Assembly: GCF_027887165.1 (NCBI RefSeq)
Contig: NC_077227.1
Span: forward strand, 71,038,752 to 71,102,751
Source: Monodelphis domestica
Lineage: Eukaryota > Chordata > Mammalia > Didelphimorphia > Didelphidae
DNA length: 64,000 nucleotides
Direction of reading: 5' to 3'
Within the stretch, counting starts at the first letter, position 1. Each line of letters starts with the position of its first letter. Positions 57,301 to 64,000 of this stretch are shown piece by piece. The notes under the pieces were generated by a model. The model searched no databases and had not been told where the DNA came from. It saw only the letters and a list, made by a program, of their open reading frames with translations. The translations under genes and the position numbers were made by a program.

Positions 57301-59188
57301 TGCCAAGCAAAGAGATTAAAAATTTTCTATCTGAGGCTGTCTGGGGGTCCTCTGGCCACCTTACTGTGATAAGTATTTTTATACTGGTTAATCTTTTCAA
57401 AGGAATGGTGGCAATCAGAGTTCATATCATTGCCTTTATCCATTTCTCATCTTTCTAGTTCAGCAAAAAATTTAAAAATAAGTTAGTTTGATGCTGTAAA
57501 CTTATTAATTTGACAAATAGCTACTAATCATTCCTACTTTACAGAGTACTCTGCTTATTGGAGGGAGAAGTATAAAGTTAAAATAATACATAATCCTTGC
57601 CCTCATATGGCTGACAGTCTAACAGAGGAGTCAGTTAGAAATATATAACATTCAAACATTATGTGATAGGTATTAGAAAACAAAGTGTTATATAAACTTC
57701 ACTGGTGAAGGTCATCCCTTTTGGGGTTCAGAACAGGTTTTCTGCAGGAGGTAGCATTTAAATTTGACCTAAGAGAGTATGTAGAAATTCAAAAGGTAAG
57801 AGGAGGAAACAATAAGAACAAAGGCAAGAAGATACATAGTATTATTCAGAGCACAAAGAAAAGAGCAATTTGTAAGAAATATAGAGTGAGTGAGTAGAGT
57901 CAAATGAGACAAGCCCTGAAAGGCAGTGTTAAATTATTAAGTCCTGAAGGTGAGGGAGAAGAATTTGGACTTTACCTCATAAACAATATTACTTTTGAGC
58001 AGATAAGGGACCTACCAAGATCAATGTGCAACAAATATTTGTCTAGCAGCCATGCAAAAAATGGTTAGGATGGATACGGCAGAGGGAGGAGAAGACAGGA
58101 AAACACCTATTAGCATCCCACAGCAACAGTCTAAGTAGGTGATAAAAATGGTTTGTATGAGGATAGGGCAATGGGGATGGGGAAGAGGGGACAAAGGTGA
58201 GAGATATTACAGAAGTGGAATAAACAGAACTTAGTGATTAATTGGTTAAGATAGGTAAGAGGGAGAGAAAACTCAAAGATAATCCCAGGGCTGAAAACAT
58301 GGGAGAGTGGATGAATGGTGGTGCTCTACAGATGAATGGTCTAGAAAGAGTATTGGGGAGCAAATGTAGCCCTGGCCTTTTCCCTGGCCCTATAAATTAC
58401 AAGCAGTGGGGAAAAGAGGGACTTTAGTGGAGAAGTTTGTAGGGGGTATGCTAAATAAAGTTTCTGTTAAAATGAGGAAGCAGAAAACATGTTGGTCGAA
58501 AAGACTGAAGACACTGGAGAGATCACTGAAAACTGAGCAGTAATTTCAAAGGTTATGAAAGAAAGGTAAAGGAGATAAATGATGGGTTGGAATTTAAGTT
58601 GAAGTTCATTCAAGGGAAAACACAGAGGCATATAGTAGATGTGAGAGGACCTCAACAAAATTTCCTTGTATTTATTTTTGTCTATACTATTTAGAAATAT
58701 ACTTCATTGGGGGCAGTTGGGTAGCTCAGTGGATTGAGAGCCAGGTCTAGAGACGGGAAGTTCTAGGTTCAAATCTGGCCTCAAACACTTCCCAGCTGTG
58801 TGACCCTGGGCAAGTCACTTGACCCCCATTGCCTACCCTTACCACTCTTCTGCCTTGGAACCAATACACAGTATTGATTCCAAGACAGAGGGTAAGGGTT
58901 AAAAAAAAAAAATATATATATATATATATATACTTCACCCCTCCTCTCCATTTACTTTCCCCCACCATTATTATTTTCTTTTGGGCAAGGATTGCTTTAT
59001 TTTCAGCTTTATAACTTCAGCCCTACCACAATGTCTAGAAAATAATAAATGGCTAATAAATGCTTATTGATCAATAAGCATTGGTTATCAGCCAAGAGTA
59101 CAACTATATTTATTCAAAAGAATTTTTGATAAATATAATTCAGATAAAGAAAATTGCTATGTTGATTGCAAAGGTTCAAAGCTAAACA

Positions 59189-59229
<41 letters not shown>

Positions 59230-62200
59230 CAACAAAACAACAAAAATCCCAGCAGAAAAACAAACCACTAATCAAAATGATTGTATTTGGTTTCCCCCAT
59301 AAGAACAAAGGACTTTGAAGAAGTTGATAGGCTAAATCATCAGCACAGTCTTTCTCACCTTCATGGAATAGTACAGTCTCTCTGCAAAGTAACTGTGAAT
59401 GTTCCGGGTGCACTTCACTAGACAAAGGGAAAGGTTTGGTTAATTTTCCAGATGTGATGGGGGATATTGCCCAAGTGTGAAATTTGAATCTCCTATGAAA
59501 ACTGGCAACTAGGACCCCCAATTCTAGGGATACATGCCCTTGACTTCTAAGATAAACGATTCTTCATAGTATTTTATTATCATTAAAGATATGTGTGGTG
59601 GATTTAATGGATTTAACTTTCAAGAGTCAGTGTCTAAATTATGGTAAGGTTGGCCCTGCTAACCTAATCTGAACTATCTTTGAAGTATGACTTCAGAAAG
59701 TTTTCTCTTAGAAGATGGCAACCAATTGGAAACCCGGAGAGATTCAGGATGCTTCTGAGAAGGTCCAGGGAAATCATAGGCAACAAGACATATTGAATTT
59801 CAATTCAAGGATCAGAGTGGTGGAATTTCGAGGATTTCAGCTCTAACTGTGCAATTTATGGCAAGCACAGATTTTCGGTTTTTTTTTTTCAGCTCATCCC
59901 TTAAAATTTTTTAACATCGATGAAATTCTTTTAAAATCCTTAATTTATACAGTTTAGGAATCTTTTGTTTTTATATCACCTTTATTTCCAAATATATTTC
60001 TCCACCACCAGAAGTTATTACTTGTAACTAAGTTAAAAAAAAAGAACAGTTTTTTGCATTTATTCTATATTTAACTCATACATTACATTCCTATTTATGT
60101 ACAAACTGACTCTTCTATTAGAATATAAACTCCTTGAGGGCAAGGAGAGATCTTGTAAATTGTTCTTTGAATTTCTAGCATTTTGTATGGTGCTAGGCAC
60201 ATAGTCCATGGTTAATAAATTCTTGTGATTGCAATATTCATTGCTCTATGTCTCTAGTCCCTCATAACATCAGTTTAAAATATTTTGATCCAATTATTTT
60301 TATTATTTTATAATTTATTATAAATTATATTTATTATTGTGAATTATTTTATCCATTTGTTTTTAAACATTTTAGAATATATTGTATAAGTTAGACAGTC
60401 CTAGACAATTTAGAATGGGAATAGAGTTTGGAGTTTATCTAGTCAAAATAGTATGTGGAAGATTCAGGACTTGGAACTAATCATTTGACTCAAACTCTAG
60501 AGCAAATTAACCCTAATTTCTTCCCTCTGCTCTGAAGTCATCATACTATAGAGGAAGGGGTATTGGGGTAAACCAAGAAGCCAAATGGCATAGTTGAAAG
60601 AAAGCTGGAATTGGAATTGCAAAGACCTGGGTGTAAATCATCCTGCAGCCCTTGCTAGCTGTGACTGGGCAATAAGGAAGTTCTCAGTCGAGTTTCTTCA
60701 TCTGTAAAGTGGGCATAATAATTATGCCCACCTCCAGGGTTGTTATGAGGATCAAATGGGATAATATTTGTAGAGTGTTTAGCCCAGTGCCTGGTGCTTA
60801 ATAAATGCTTCTTTCCTTCCTTCCTTTAACTATCTGTCTGACCAAGAGCAAATAAATCAGTCCATCCCATCGGTAAAATCAGAAGAGTAATTCTGTGGAA
60901 GAGAGATTAGACTTTTTCTGCCTTGACTCAGAGGGCAGAACTTTGTATTTACTTTGTACTTCTCCCTGTGCAAGTGGAATGTGAGCTACTTGATGGCAGA
61001 GAAGGCTTTATTTTTGTCTTGGTATATTGAGTGTTTAGGCACAAATGGATAGAGATTGCACCTTTGACTTCATTGACAGAGAATTTTCAGAAGAGGAAAT
61101 TTTCTCTACCAGTGCAAGTTGGCACCATCTCAGCCACTGCTAGCCATAGGAAGTTGCTTCCTGAGAACTGAGAGATTAAAGAACTTGTTCAGAATTCCAT
61201 AGCCAGTATGTATCAAAGGTGGGACTTGTACCCATTGGTTTCAAGGGCAATTCTATATACCAGGTTAATGCATGCTTGTTGAATTGAGTTGAATTCTGTG
61301 ATCTTTGTTCCCTTTCCACTATTGGACCCACAAAGACACAGTTTTCTAGGGGTAGCTTCAATCTGAAGACCACGGTGTATGTGGAAATTATTGAGATTTT
61401 CATACCACCTTACCCACAGTGAGCATTGCCTCCTCTAGGGACCCATGGGTCTCACTCTTAATGCTGTCTTCGATGCTCTTGTTGGCAATTTTCTGGTATT
61501 CATCAAACACTGTGGAAAGAATATTAGCTTGTCACAAGAATCTTTGAGGAAAAGAAGATTGCTATAGATGAATTTTCTGAACAAAAATATCACCATCCAC
61601 TTCCTACCCAAGGATTCCTCTCTCCAAGCTATGAAATTAATTCTGGGAAAAGGCTTATAGAAGTATCAAAATTAAATCCCTTAGTTGTAAACTTTTATTG
61701 AAAAGAATAATAATGAAGAGAAATACAAAATTCAGCAAATTTTTCTTTCAATTAGTAAAATGTTTACCGGCTACTCATCACACATTCTTCTTCTTCAAGC
61801 ATGCTGCATTTTTGGCCAATTGAACTACTTCTTCATGCATTTGACATGCTATCTCCAGTCTCAGGGTCTTTGTACAAGATGTCTACACTCACCCTTGGAA
61901 TACACTCCATTTTTACCTCTGCTTCCTAAAATCCCAAGCTTCCTTCAGACCAAGTGCCATCTTCTACATGAGATCTTTCCTGACCTTCATCCCCTTCCCC
62001 AATAGCTATTAATATCCTTGTAACTCTCATCAACTGTGAATTTTCTTGGATGTTTGTACATAGTTTTCACTTCTACATGTACAATTTTTAAAAAAATCTC
62101 CATAGACTGTAGGCACCTAGAACACAGCAATTGCTTACTGAATGGTTGTTGACTGATAGTTGGTTTCACTGATTCTTGTCTAAAGAACTTGACTCACTCA

Positions 62201-63342
62201 GTAATTGTTTAATTCATCTTACTATTTTAAGGTGAATATATTAAACATATTTGTTGCTGTTAGTTATATCTGACTCTCCATGACCCCATTTGGGCTTTTC
62301 TGGGCAAAGATACTAGAGTGGTTTGTCATTTCCTTCTCCAACTCATTTTACAGATGAAGAAACTGAGGCAAACAGAGTTCAGTGACTTGTACAAAGTCAC
62401 ATAGCTAAGAAGTATCTGAAGCCAGATTTTAATTCATGAAGATGAATCTTCTTGAATTTAAGCCCAGAGCTCTACCTTCTGCACCACCTAGTTGACCTGT
62501 CAAACATATTAGTGATTTTCTTTTATTTATTGCTTTAAAGTTTAGAAGACATTTTCCTCACAACACCTAATAGCACCTCCCTTCCTGGGTGGTTGTGAGG
62601 ATAAAATGAATAACATTTGTGAAGTGATTTGAAAACCTTAAAGTATGTATAGTAAATGCTAAATAATTATGATTATTTTTATTATGATTAACAGTCCAAA
62701 TAGCTTACAAGACCTATCTGATCCTCTTCAAGATATACTAGCCCCATGAAGATGGCCAATTCCCTATCTATGCTCATTAGGCTATTACCCAAGGTTGAGT
62801 TTTATATCTCCTCCTAGAAGGACATGCTCCAAATTTCTTAGCATCTCTCTGTAATCCCTTGGTAACTTCACTGGATCTAGAAGAGTCCCTGTTTCTTACG
62901 GCACCAAAACACCAATCCCGGCTAACATAATAAGAGCTGGGAATTTTAGTTCCATTGTTCTAGGAATTCCAAGTGGGTAAAATAGTTCTAACCCATTCTC
63001 ACATAGATAATGGCCAAATAAAAGGGACTGAATATATCAGTTCCCATTGCTTTAGGGTTGTCCTTTCCTGATGTGGTTAAGAGTCTGATTGAGATTCAAG
63101 ATTTGAAATTTGGTCAGAGTCAAAGCAGATCTCACAGAAAATTCTATGAAGGCTTAGTTAGCATAGTCTTGGGCACAAAGAAAGTGCTGAATAAATGTTT
63201 ATTGATTGACTATGAGAGTGTGAAAACACTACAAAGGATGCTCTGTACCTCTCATCAAGTGTGTGGCACTCCGGGTGCAAAGGATGGTGATAAATTTCAT
63301 CTCATCAGTACCCCGTATCTTTTCTCCAGCTGCATAGAGGTC
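49466..63342 (-). CDS. ANXA8: Annexin A8-like gene, 3' half (five coding exons, partial)
   Basis: Five minus-strand exons join to an open frame of 432 nt (143 codons plus TGA): 63249-63342, 61414-61509, 59359-59417, 56398-56520 and 49466-49525. All have AG acceptors and, except the last, GT donors, and the split codons rejoin correctly. The product covers annexin repeats III and IV. Repeat III has RGTDE, the LCTRSATHL helix and the acidic [10 protein letters not shown] segment. Repeat IV has [20 protein letters not shown] and [16 protein letters not shown]. Annexins are soluble cytosolic proteins that bind acidic phospholipid membranes through calcium. Stretches such as [20 protein letters not shown] match mammalian ANXA8 as I remember it much better than ANXA5 or other paralogues. 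Exon sizes 94, 96, 59 and 123 fit the conserved annexin gene plan. The N-terminal exons and repeats I and II lie past base 64000. Confidence 0.93.
49697..49857 (+). mobile_element. Very short L1 3' tail insertion
   Basis: GTCTTGACCAAAGACACATGC, CCCAGTGGAATTGTGTGTTGG, G-rich run GGGAGGGGGTCGGGGGGGAA, AATTAAAAAAATAAAAAAATAAA tail. AGAATTCAT flanks it (49678-49686 and 49858-49866 region). It lies in the last ANXA8 intron. Confidence 0.85.
49882..50080 (-). mobile_element. tRNA-headed SINE, 11-bp target duplication
   Basis: AGTAACCCTTACTTTTTGTC, GGGCTAGGCAAGTGGGGC, CACTGAGCCACCTAGCGGTCCC. TCAGTGAAATT at 49871-49881 and 50081-50091. Confidence 0.93.
50178..50236. repeat. (TG)n microsatellite
   Basis: About 28 uninterrupted TG units. 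Confidence 0.97.
50669..51250. repeat. Long inverted repeat enclosing a purine-rich tract
   Basis: The arms at 50669-50735 and 51183-51250 are reverse complements at about 60 of 65 positions (left ATCAGCCCTCACTGG..ATCATGAAGAT). They enclose about 450 bp, mostly a degenerate GACAGAGACA tract (50744-51075). No transposase or recognisable element ends. Confidence 0.93.
50744..51075. repeat. Degenerate GACAGAGA purine-rich satellite-like tract
   Basis: CAGAGACA/GAGACAGA units without strict period. All four ORFs over it are compositional artefacts. Confidence 0.9.
51286..51355. repeat. 26-bp perfect palindrome plus (AT)n
   Basis: TTTTCC-(AT)7-GGAAAA is perfectly self-complementary at 51286-51311, followed by (AT)n of about 22 units to 51355. 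Confidence 0.95.
51506..52463 (+). mobile_element. Solo LTR (copy C), perfect 4-bp target duplication
   Basis: It begins TGTAAACCTTAAAATTCC and ends CCCTTGTAACA, with ATAC at 51502-51505 and 52464-52467. U3 is GA-rich. A TATTTAAG box lies at 52271-52278 and ATTAAA at 52343-52348, followed by a GT-rich stretch. It aligns at its ends and in the CCTTGGCGACC segment with copies A and B. No internal viral genes. Antisense to ANXA8 in its last intron. Confidence 0.93.
52930..53100 (+). mobile_element. MIR relic
   Basis: CATGACTTTAGTCAAATCTC, GGGTCTCAGTATTTGTATTTGTAAAATGGGG. Confidence 0.6.
53770..53935 (-). mobile_element. MIR/L2-tail relic
   Basis: GCACTTACTTTGTGCCAGGCAC, CTCATTTGATCCTTGCAATAATC, GGGAGGTGGGTGCTATTATC. 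Confidence 0.7.
54365..54800 (+). mobile_element. L3/CR1 3' end relics (two partial copies)
   Basis: AAACTTTCTAATAATTAGAGC, GAAATGGAAGTGGGGGGC and CATTTCCATCTCTGAGATTC in the first. AAACTTAAAATTAGAAC, GTGGGTTTCCCCTTATTAGAAAC and AAAACTGGATGACCACC in the second. The second resumes at 55041-55145 (CTTCTGAGATTCTTTCTGAC) after a MAR1. Confidence 0.7.
54801..55040 (-). mobile_element. MAR1-type core-SINE inside an L3
   Basis: TTATTGTTGTTCAGTCGTGTC, GAGGAAACTGAAACAAACAGG, CTGTGCCACCTAGCTATCCC. Full length. Confidence 0.92.
55322..55518 (+). mobile_element. Young full-length tRNA-headed SINE, 17-bp target duplication
   Basis: GGGGGCAGCTGGGTGGCTCAG, GAGTCAGGCCTAGAGATGGG, GGTTCAAATCTGGCCTCAGAC, CACAGTATTGACTCCAAGACGG, AAGGTAAGGGTTT. 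AAAAATGATAATAGTGT at 55305-55321 and 55519-55535 is identical. In the last ANXA8 intron, antisense. Confidence 0.96.
56398..56520 (-). CDS. ANXA8: ANXA8 exon: core of annexin repeat IV
   Basis: This 123-nt exon has 41 whole codons, acceptor ATCCAG and donor ATG|GTGAGTA. It starts [20 protein letters not shown] and ends [12 protein letters not shown], preceded by Lys from the previous exon, is the type II calcium-binding loop (KGxGT) of repeat IV. The acidic partner about 40 residues on is supplied by the final exon. The reading frame is intact, with no stop or indel. Confidence 0.95.
57540..58480 (+). mobile_element. Ancient repeat relic, family not assigned
   Basis: GCCCTCATATGGCTGACAGTC, CAGGTTTTCTGCAGGAGGTAGCATTTAAATTTG, AGAATTTGGACTTTACC. 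Same style and order as 37060-37600; heavily diverged. In an ANXA8 intron (56521-59358). Confidence 0.45.
58708..58912 (+). mobile_element. Young tRNA-headed SINE
   Basis: GGGGGCAGTTGGGTAGCTCAG, GAGAGCCAGGTCTAGAGACG, CACAGTATTGATTCCAAGAC, AGGGTTAAAAAAAAAAAA. ATATACTTCA at 58697-58706 and 58928-58937. The tail has grown an (AT)n tract (58913-58931). Confidence 0.95.
59185..59228. repeat. (CA)n microsatellite
   Basis: About 20 CA units with one TA interruption, in an ANXA8 intron. Confidence 0.96.
59359..59417 (-). CDS. ANXA8: ANXA8 exon: linker and start of repeat IV
   Basis: This 59-nt exon has acceptor GTCTAG and donor AAG|GTGAGA. With the carried-over G it encodes [20 protein letters not shown], the typical annexin linker and helix A of repeat IV (compare FAERLYYAMK in human ANXA8). 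The 59-nt size is the usual one for this annexin exon. It ends on a codon boundary. The (CA)n microsatellite at 59185-59228 lies about 130 bp into the downstream intron. Confidence 0.93.
60110..60235 (+). mobile_element. Old LINE 3' tail
   Basis: AGAATATAAACTCCTTGAGGGCAAGG, ATGGTGCTAGGCACATAGTCC, TTAATAAATTCTTGTG. Confidence 0.6.
60580..60825 (+). mobile_element. MIR-type SINE with LINE-like tail
   Basis: GGCATAGTTGAAAGAAAGCTGG, GTTTCTTCATCTGTAAAGTGGGC, GGGTTGTTATGAGGATCAAATGGG, GTGCCTGGTGCTTAATAAATGC. Confidence 0.8.
61414..61509 (-). CDS. ANXA8: ANXA8 exon: rest of annexin repeat III
   Basis: This 96-nt exon follows acceptor CCACAG and ends GTGG before donor GTAAGG. It completes the split Val codon and encodes [17 protein letters not shown] and then [15 protein letters not shown]. 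The Glu of KSET is where the repeat III calcium-ligand acid lies in ANXA5-type structures. The exon ends in phase 1 and hands one G to the next exon. Confidence 0.94.
61770..62160 (+). mobile_element. L2 3' end relic
   Basis: CAGTCTCAGGGTCTTTGTACAAG, TCAGACCAAGTGCCATCTTCTAC, ATGAGATCTTTCCTGACC, GACTGTAGGCACCTAGAACACAGC, TGAATGGTTGTTGACTG. This is the normal order of the L2 3' region. In the ANXA8 intron between 61510 and 63248. Confidence 0.75.
62250..62500 (-). mobile_element. MAR1-type core-SINE
   Basis: TTGTTGCTGTTAGTTATATCTGACTC, GAAGAAACTGAGGCAAACAG, GCACCACCTAGTTGACC. Confidence 0.9.
62530..62690 (+). mobile_element. MIR 3' fragment
   Basis: GGGTGGTTGTGAGGATAAAATG, GTGAAGTGATTTGAAAACC, AATGCTAAATAATTATGATT. 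Confidence 0.6.
62691..63248. other. Unassigned intron sequence
   Basis: ANXA8 intron immediately downstream of the 94-nt exon. A LINE-tail fragment at 63160-63210 (TTGGGCACAAAGAAAGTGCTG). Nothing else recognised. Confidence 0.5.
63249..63342 (-). CDS. ANXA8: ANXA8 exon: start of annexin repeat III
   Basis: This 94-nt exon has acceptor ATTAG before GAC and donor AG|GTACAG. It encodes 31 residues beginning [17 protein letters not shown] and ending [10 protein letters not shown], plus the first base of a valine codon. RGTDE occupies the position of the GxGT calcium-loop motif of repeat III; the first glycine of that motif is not kept, which also appears true of human ANXA8. The phase 1 end matches the next exon, whose first two bases TG complete Val. 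The frame before this exon starts on a codon boundary. Confidence 0.93.
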
Positions 63343-64000
63343 CTAATAGTATAAATAATATTTATTTACAATATGTTTAAATCAGCTCTAACAATGTAAC
63401 AAGAACAACACATATTTGTAAGAAAATCCAGAAACTAAAAGATGGAAATAATATGGTGGAGAGTATTTGAGTCAGGATCAATGGAAGGAGAAACCAAAGT
63501 GATTTTATTACAGTAGTAAGTGTTCTCCATGTGGTTCCACTGTGGGAGCTTTTAAAAAATGATCACTGTTGATCTAGGAGAGAAAAGAGAGAAGAAGCAA
63601 GAAAGGTGATGGATAATGGATAATACGAGAATAACTTTGTAAAAATGGTGCCAAGTGTGCCAAAGCTCTGAGTGAACTGAGATGGGTAACAAATTCTAGG
63701 GACAATGAAGAGACTGTTTTAAACTGTTGGGAAGAATCAAAGAACTGCTGTTTGACTTGGATAGGACAGTGATAATGGATGACAGAAATAAGGCAGAATG
63801 ATTCATCCTTTAATCTTTTCTTCATCCTTTTTCATGAAAACCTCACTTCAGTGCCTCATGGTGTGGAGGTGATTCCTTGGTTCTCAAAAACTCTGCCATC
63901 AGAGTGTGAAATAGATAGTTTGTTGAGAAAAGCATTGGATTAGTCATCAGAAGATTCAGGTTCTAGTCCTGATTCTTTGACTAGGCAAGCCACTTCTCAA
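63343..64000 (-). other. ANXA8 upstream intron (incomplete)
   Basis: The preceding short exon of annexin genes (usually 57 nt, before DLYAAGEK) is not visible here, so it lies beyond the window. A MIR 5' part begins at about 63920 (AAAGCATTGGATTAGTCATCAG). Confidence 0.6.

Noticed and set aside
57013-57369. 118-codon ORF on the plus strand
   Set aside because: Lies in an ANXA8 intron on the opposite strand; no recognisable domain, no splice or promoter context.
59114-59521. 135-codon minus-strand ORF
   Set aside because: It overlaps the 59-nt ANXA8 exon in a different frame and runs through the (CA)n repeat; the annexin frame is the supported one.

Overview
The window is vertebrate nuclear DNA, and the repeats point to a marsupial. 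It is packed with core-SINEs of the MAR1 type (TGTCTGACTC box, GAGGAAACTGAGGC core) and with a second tRNA-headed SINE ending in AAGGGTTT. MIR, L2 and L3/CR1 relics, L1 pieces and solo LTRs are also present. I cannot name the species from sequence alone. There is no bacterial or viral gene organisation, and nearly every open reading frame is a chance ORF, a repeat, or a low-complexity translation.

One protein gene is supported: the 3' half of an annexin, best matched to ANXA8, on the minus strand at the right end. Five exons (63249-63342, 61414-61509, 59359-59417, 56398-56520, 49466-49525) join in frame with AG/GT borders into 143 codons plus a stop. They cover annexin repeats III and IV. Upstream exons lie beyond base 64000. 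The last intron is about 6.9 kb and holds a solo LTR, microsatellites and an inverted repeat. A short 3' UTR follows, with a candidate ATTAAA signal near 49135.

Layout: 1-14,900 is intergenic, with SINEs, MIRs, an inverted L1 tail and large microsatellites (TC, TATTC, pyrimidine tracts). 15,005-16,859 is a 5'-truncated L1 bounded by a 14-bp target duplication. 20,083-27,572 carries two inverted copies of one solo-LTR family and an L2 ORF2 relic. 29-48 kb is intergenic with L1/L2/L3 fossils, many SINEs, a small hAT-type element, and two low-repeat AT-rich blocks (33.54-34.0 kb, 36.6-36.96 kb) that look like candidate conserved regulatory DNA. 48,309-48,452 is a near-perfect hairpin. 49.1-64 kb is ANXA8.

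The oddest structures are the 62-bp-arm palindrome at 48.3 kb, a 65-bp inverted repeat enclosing a purine-rich tract at 50.67-51.25 kb, three solo LTRs of one family with 4-bp target duplications, and two sites where insertions reused the same target sequence (21.2 kb and 25.1 kb). I found no evidence for a new multigene system. Repeat family names come from recognised sequence features, not from a database search.
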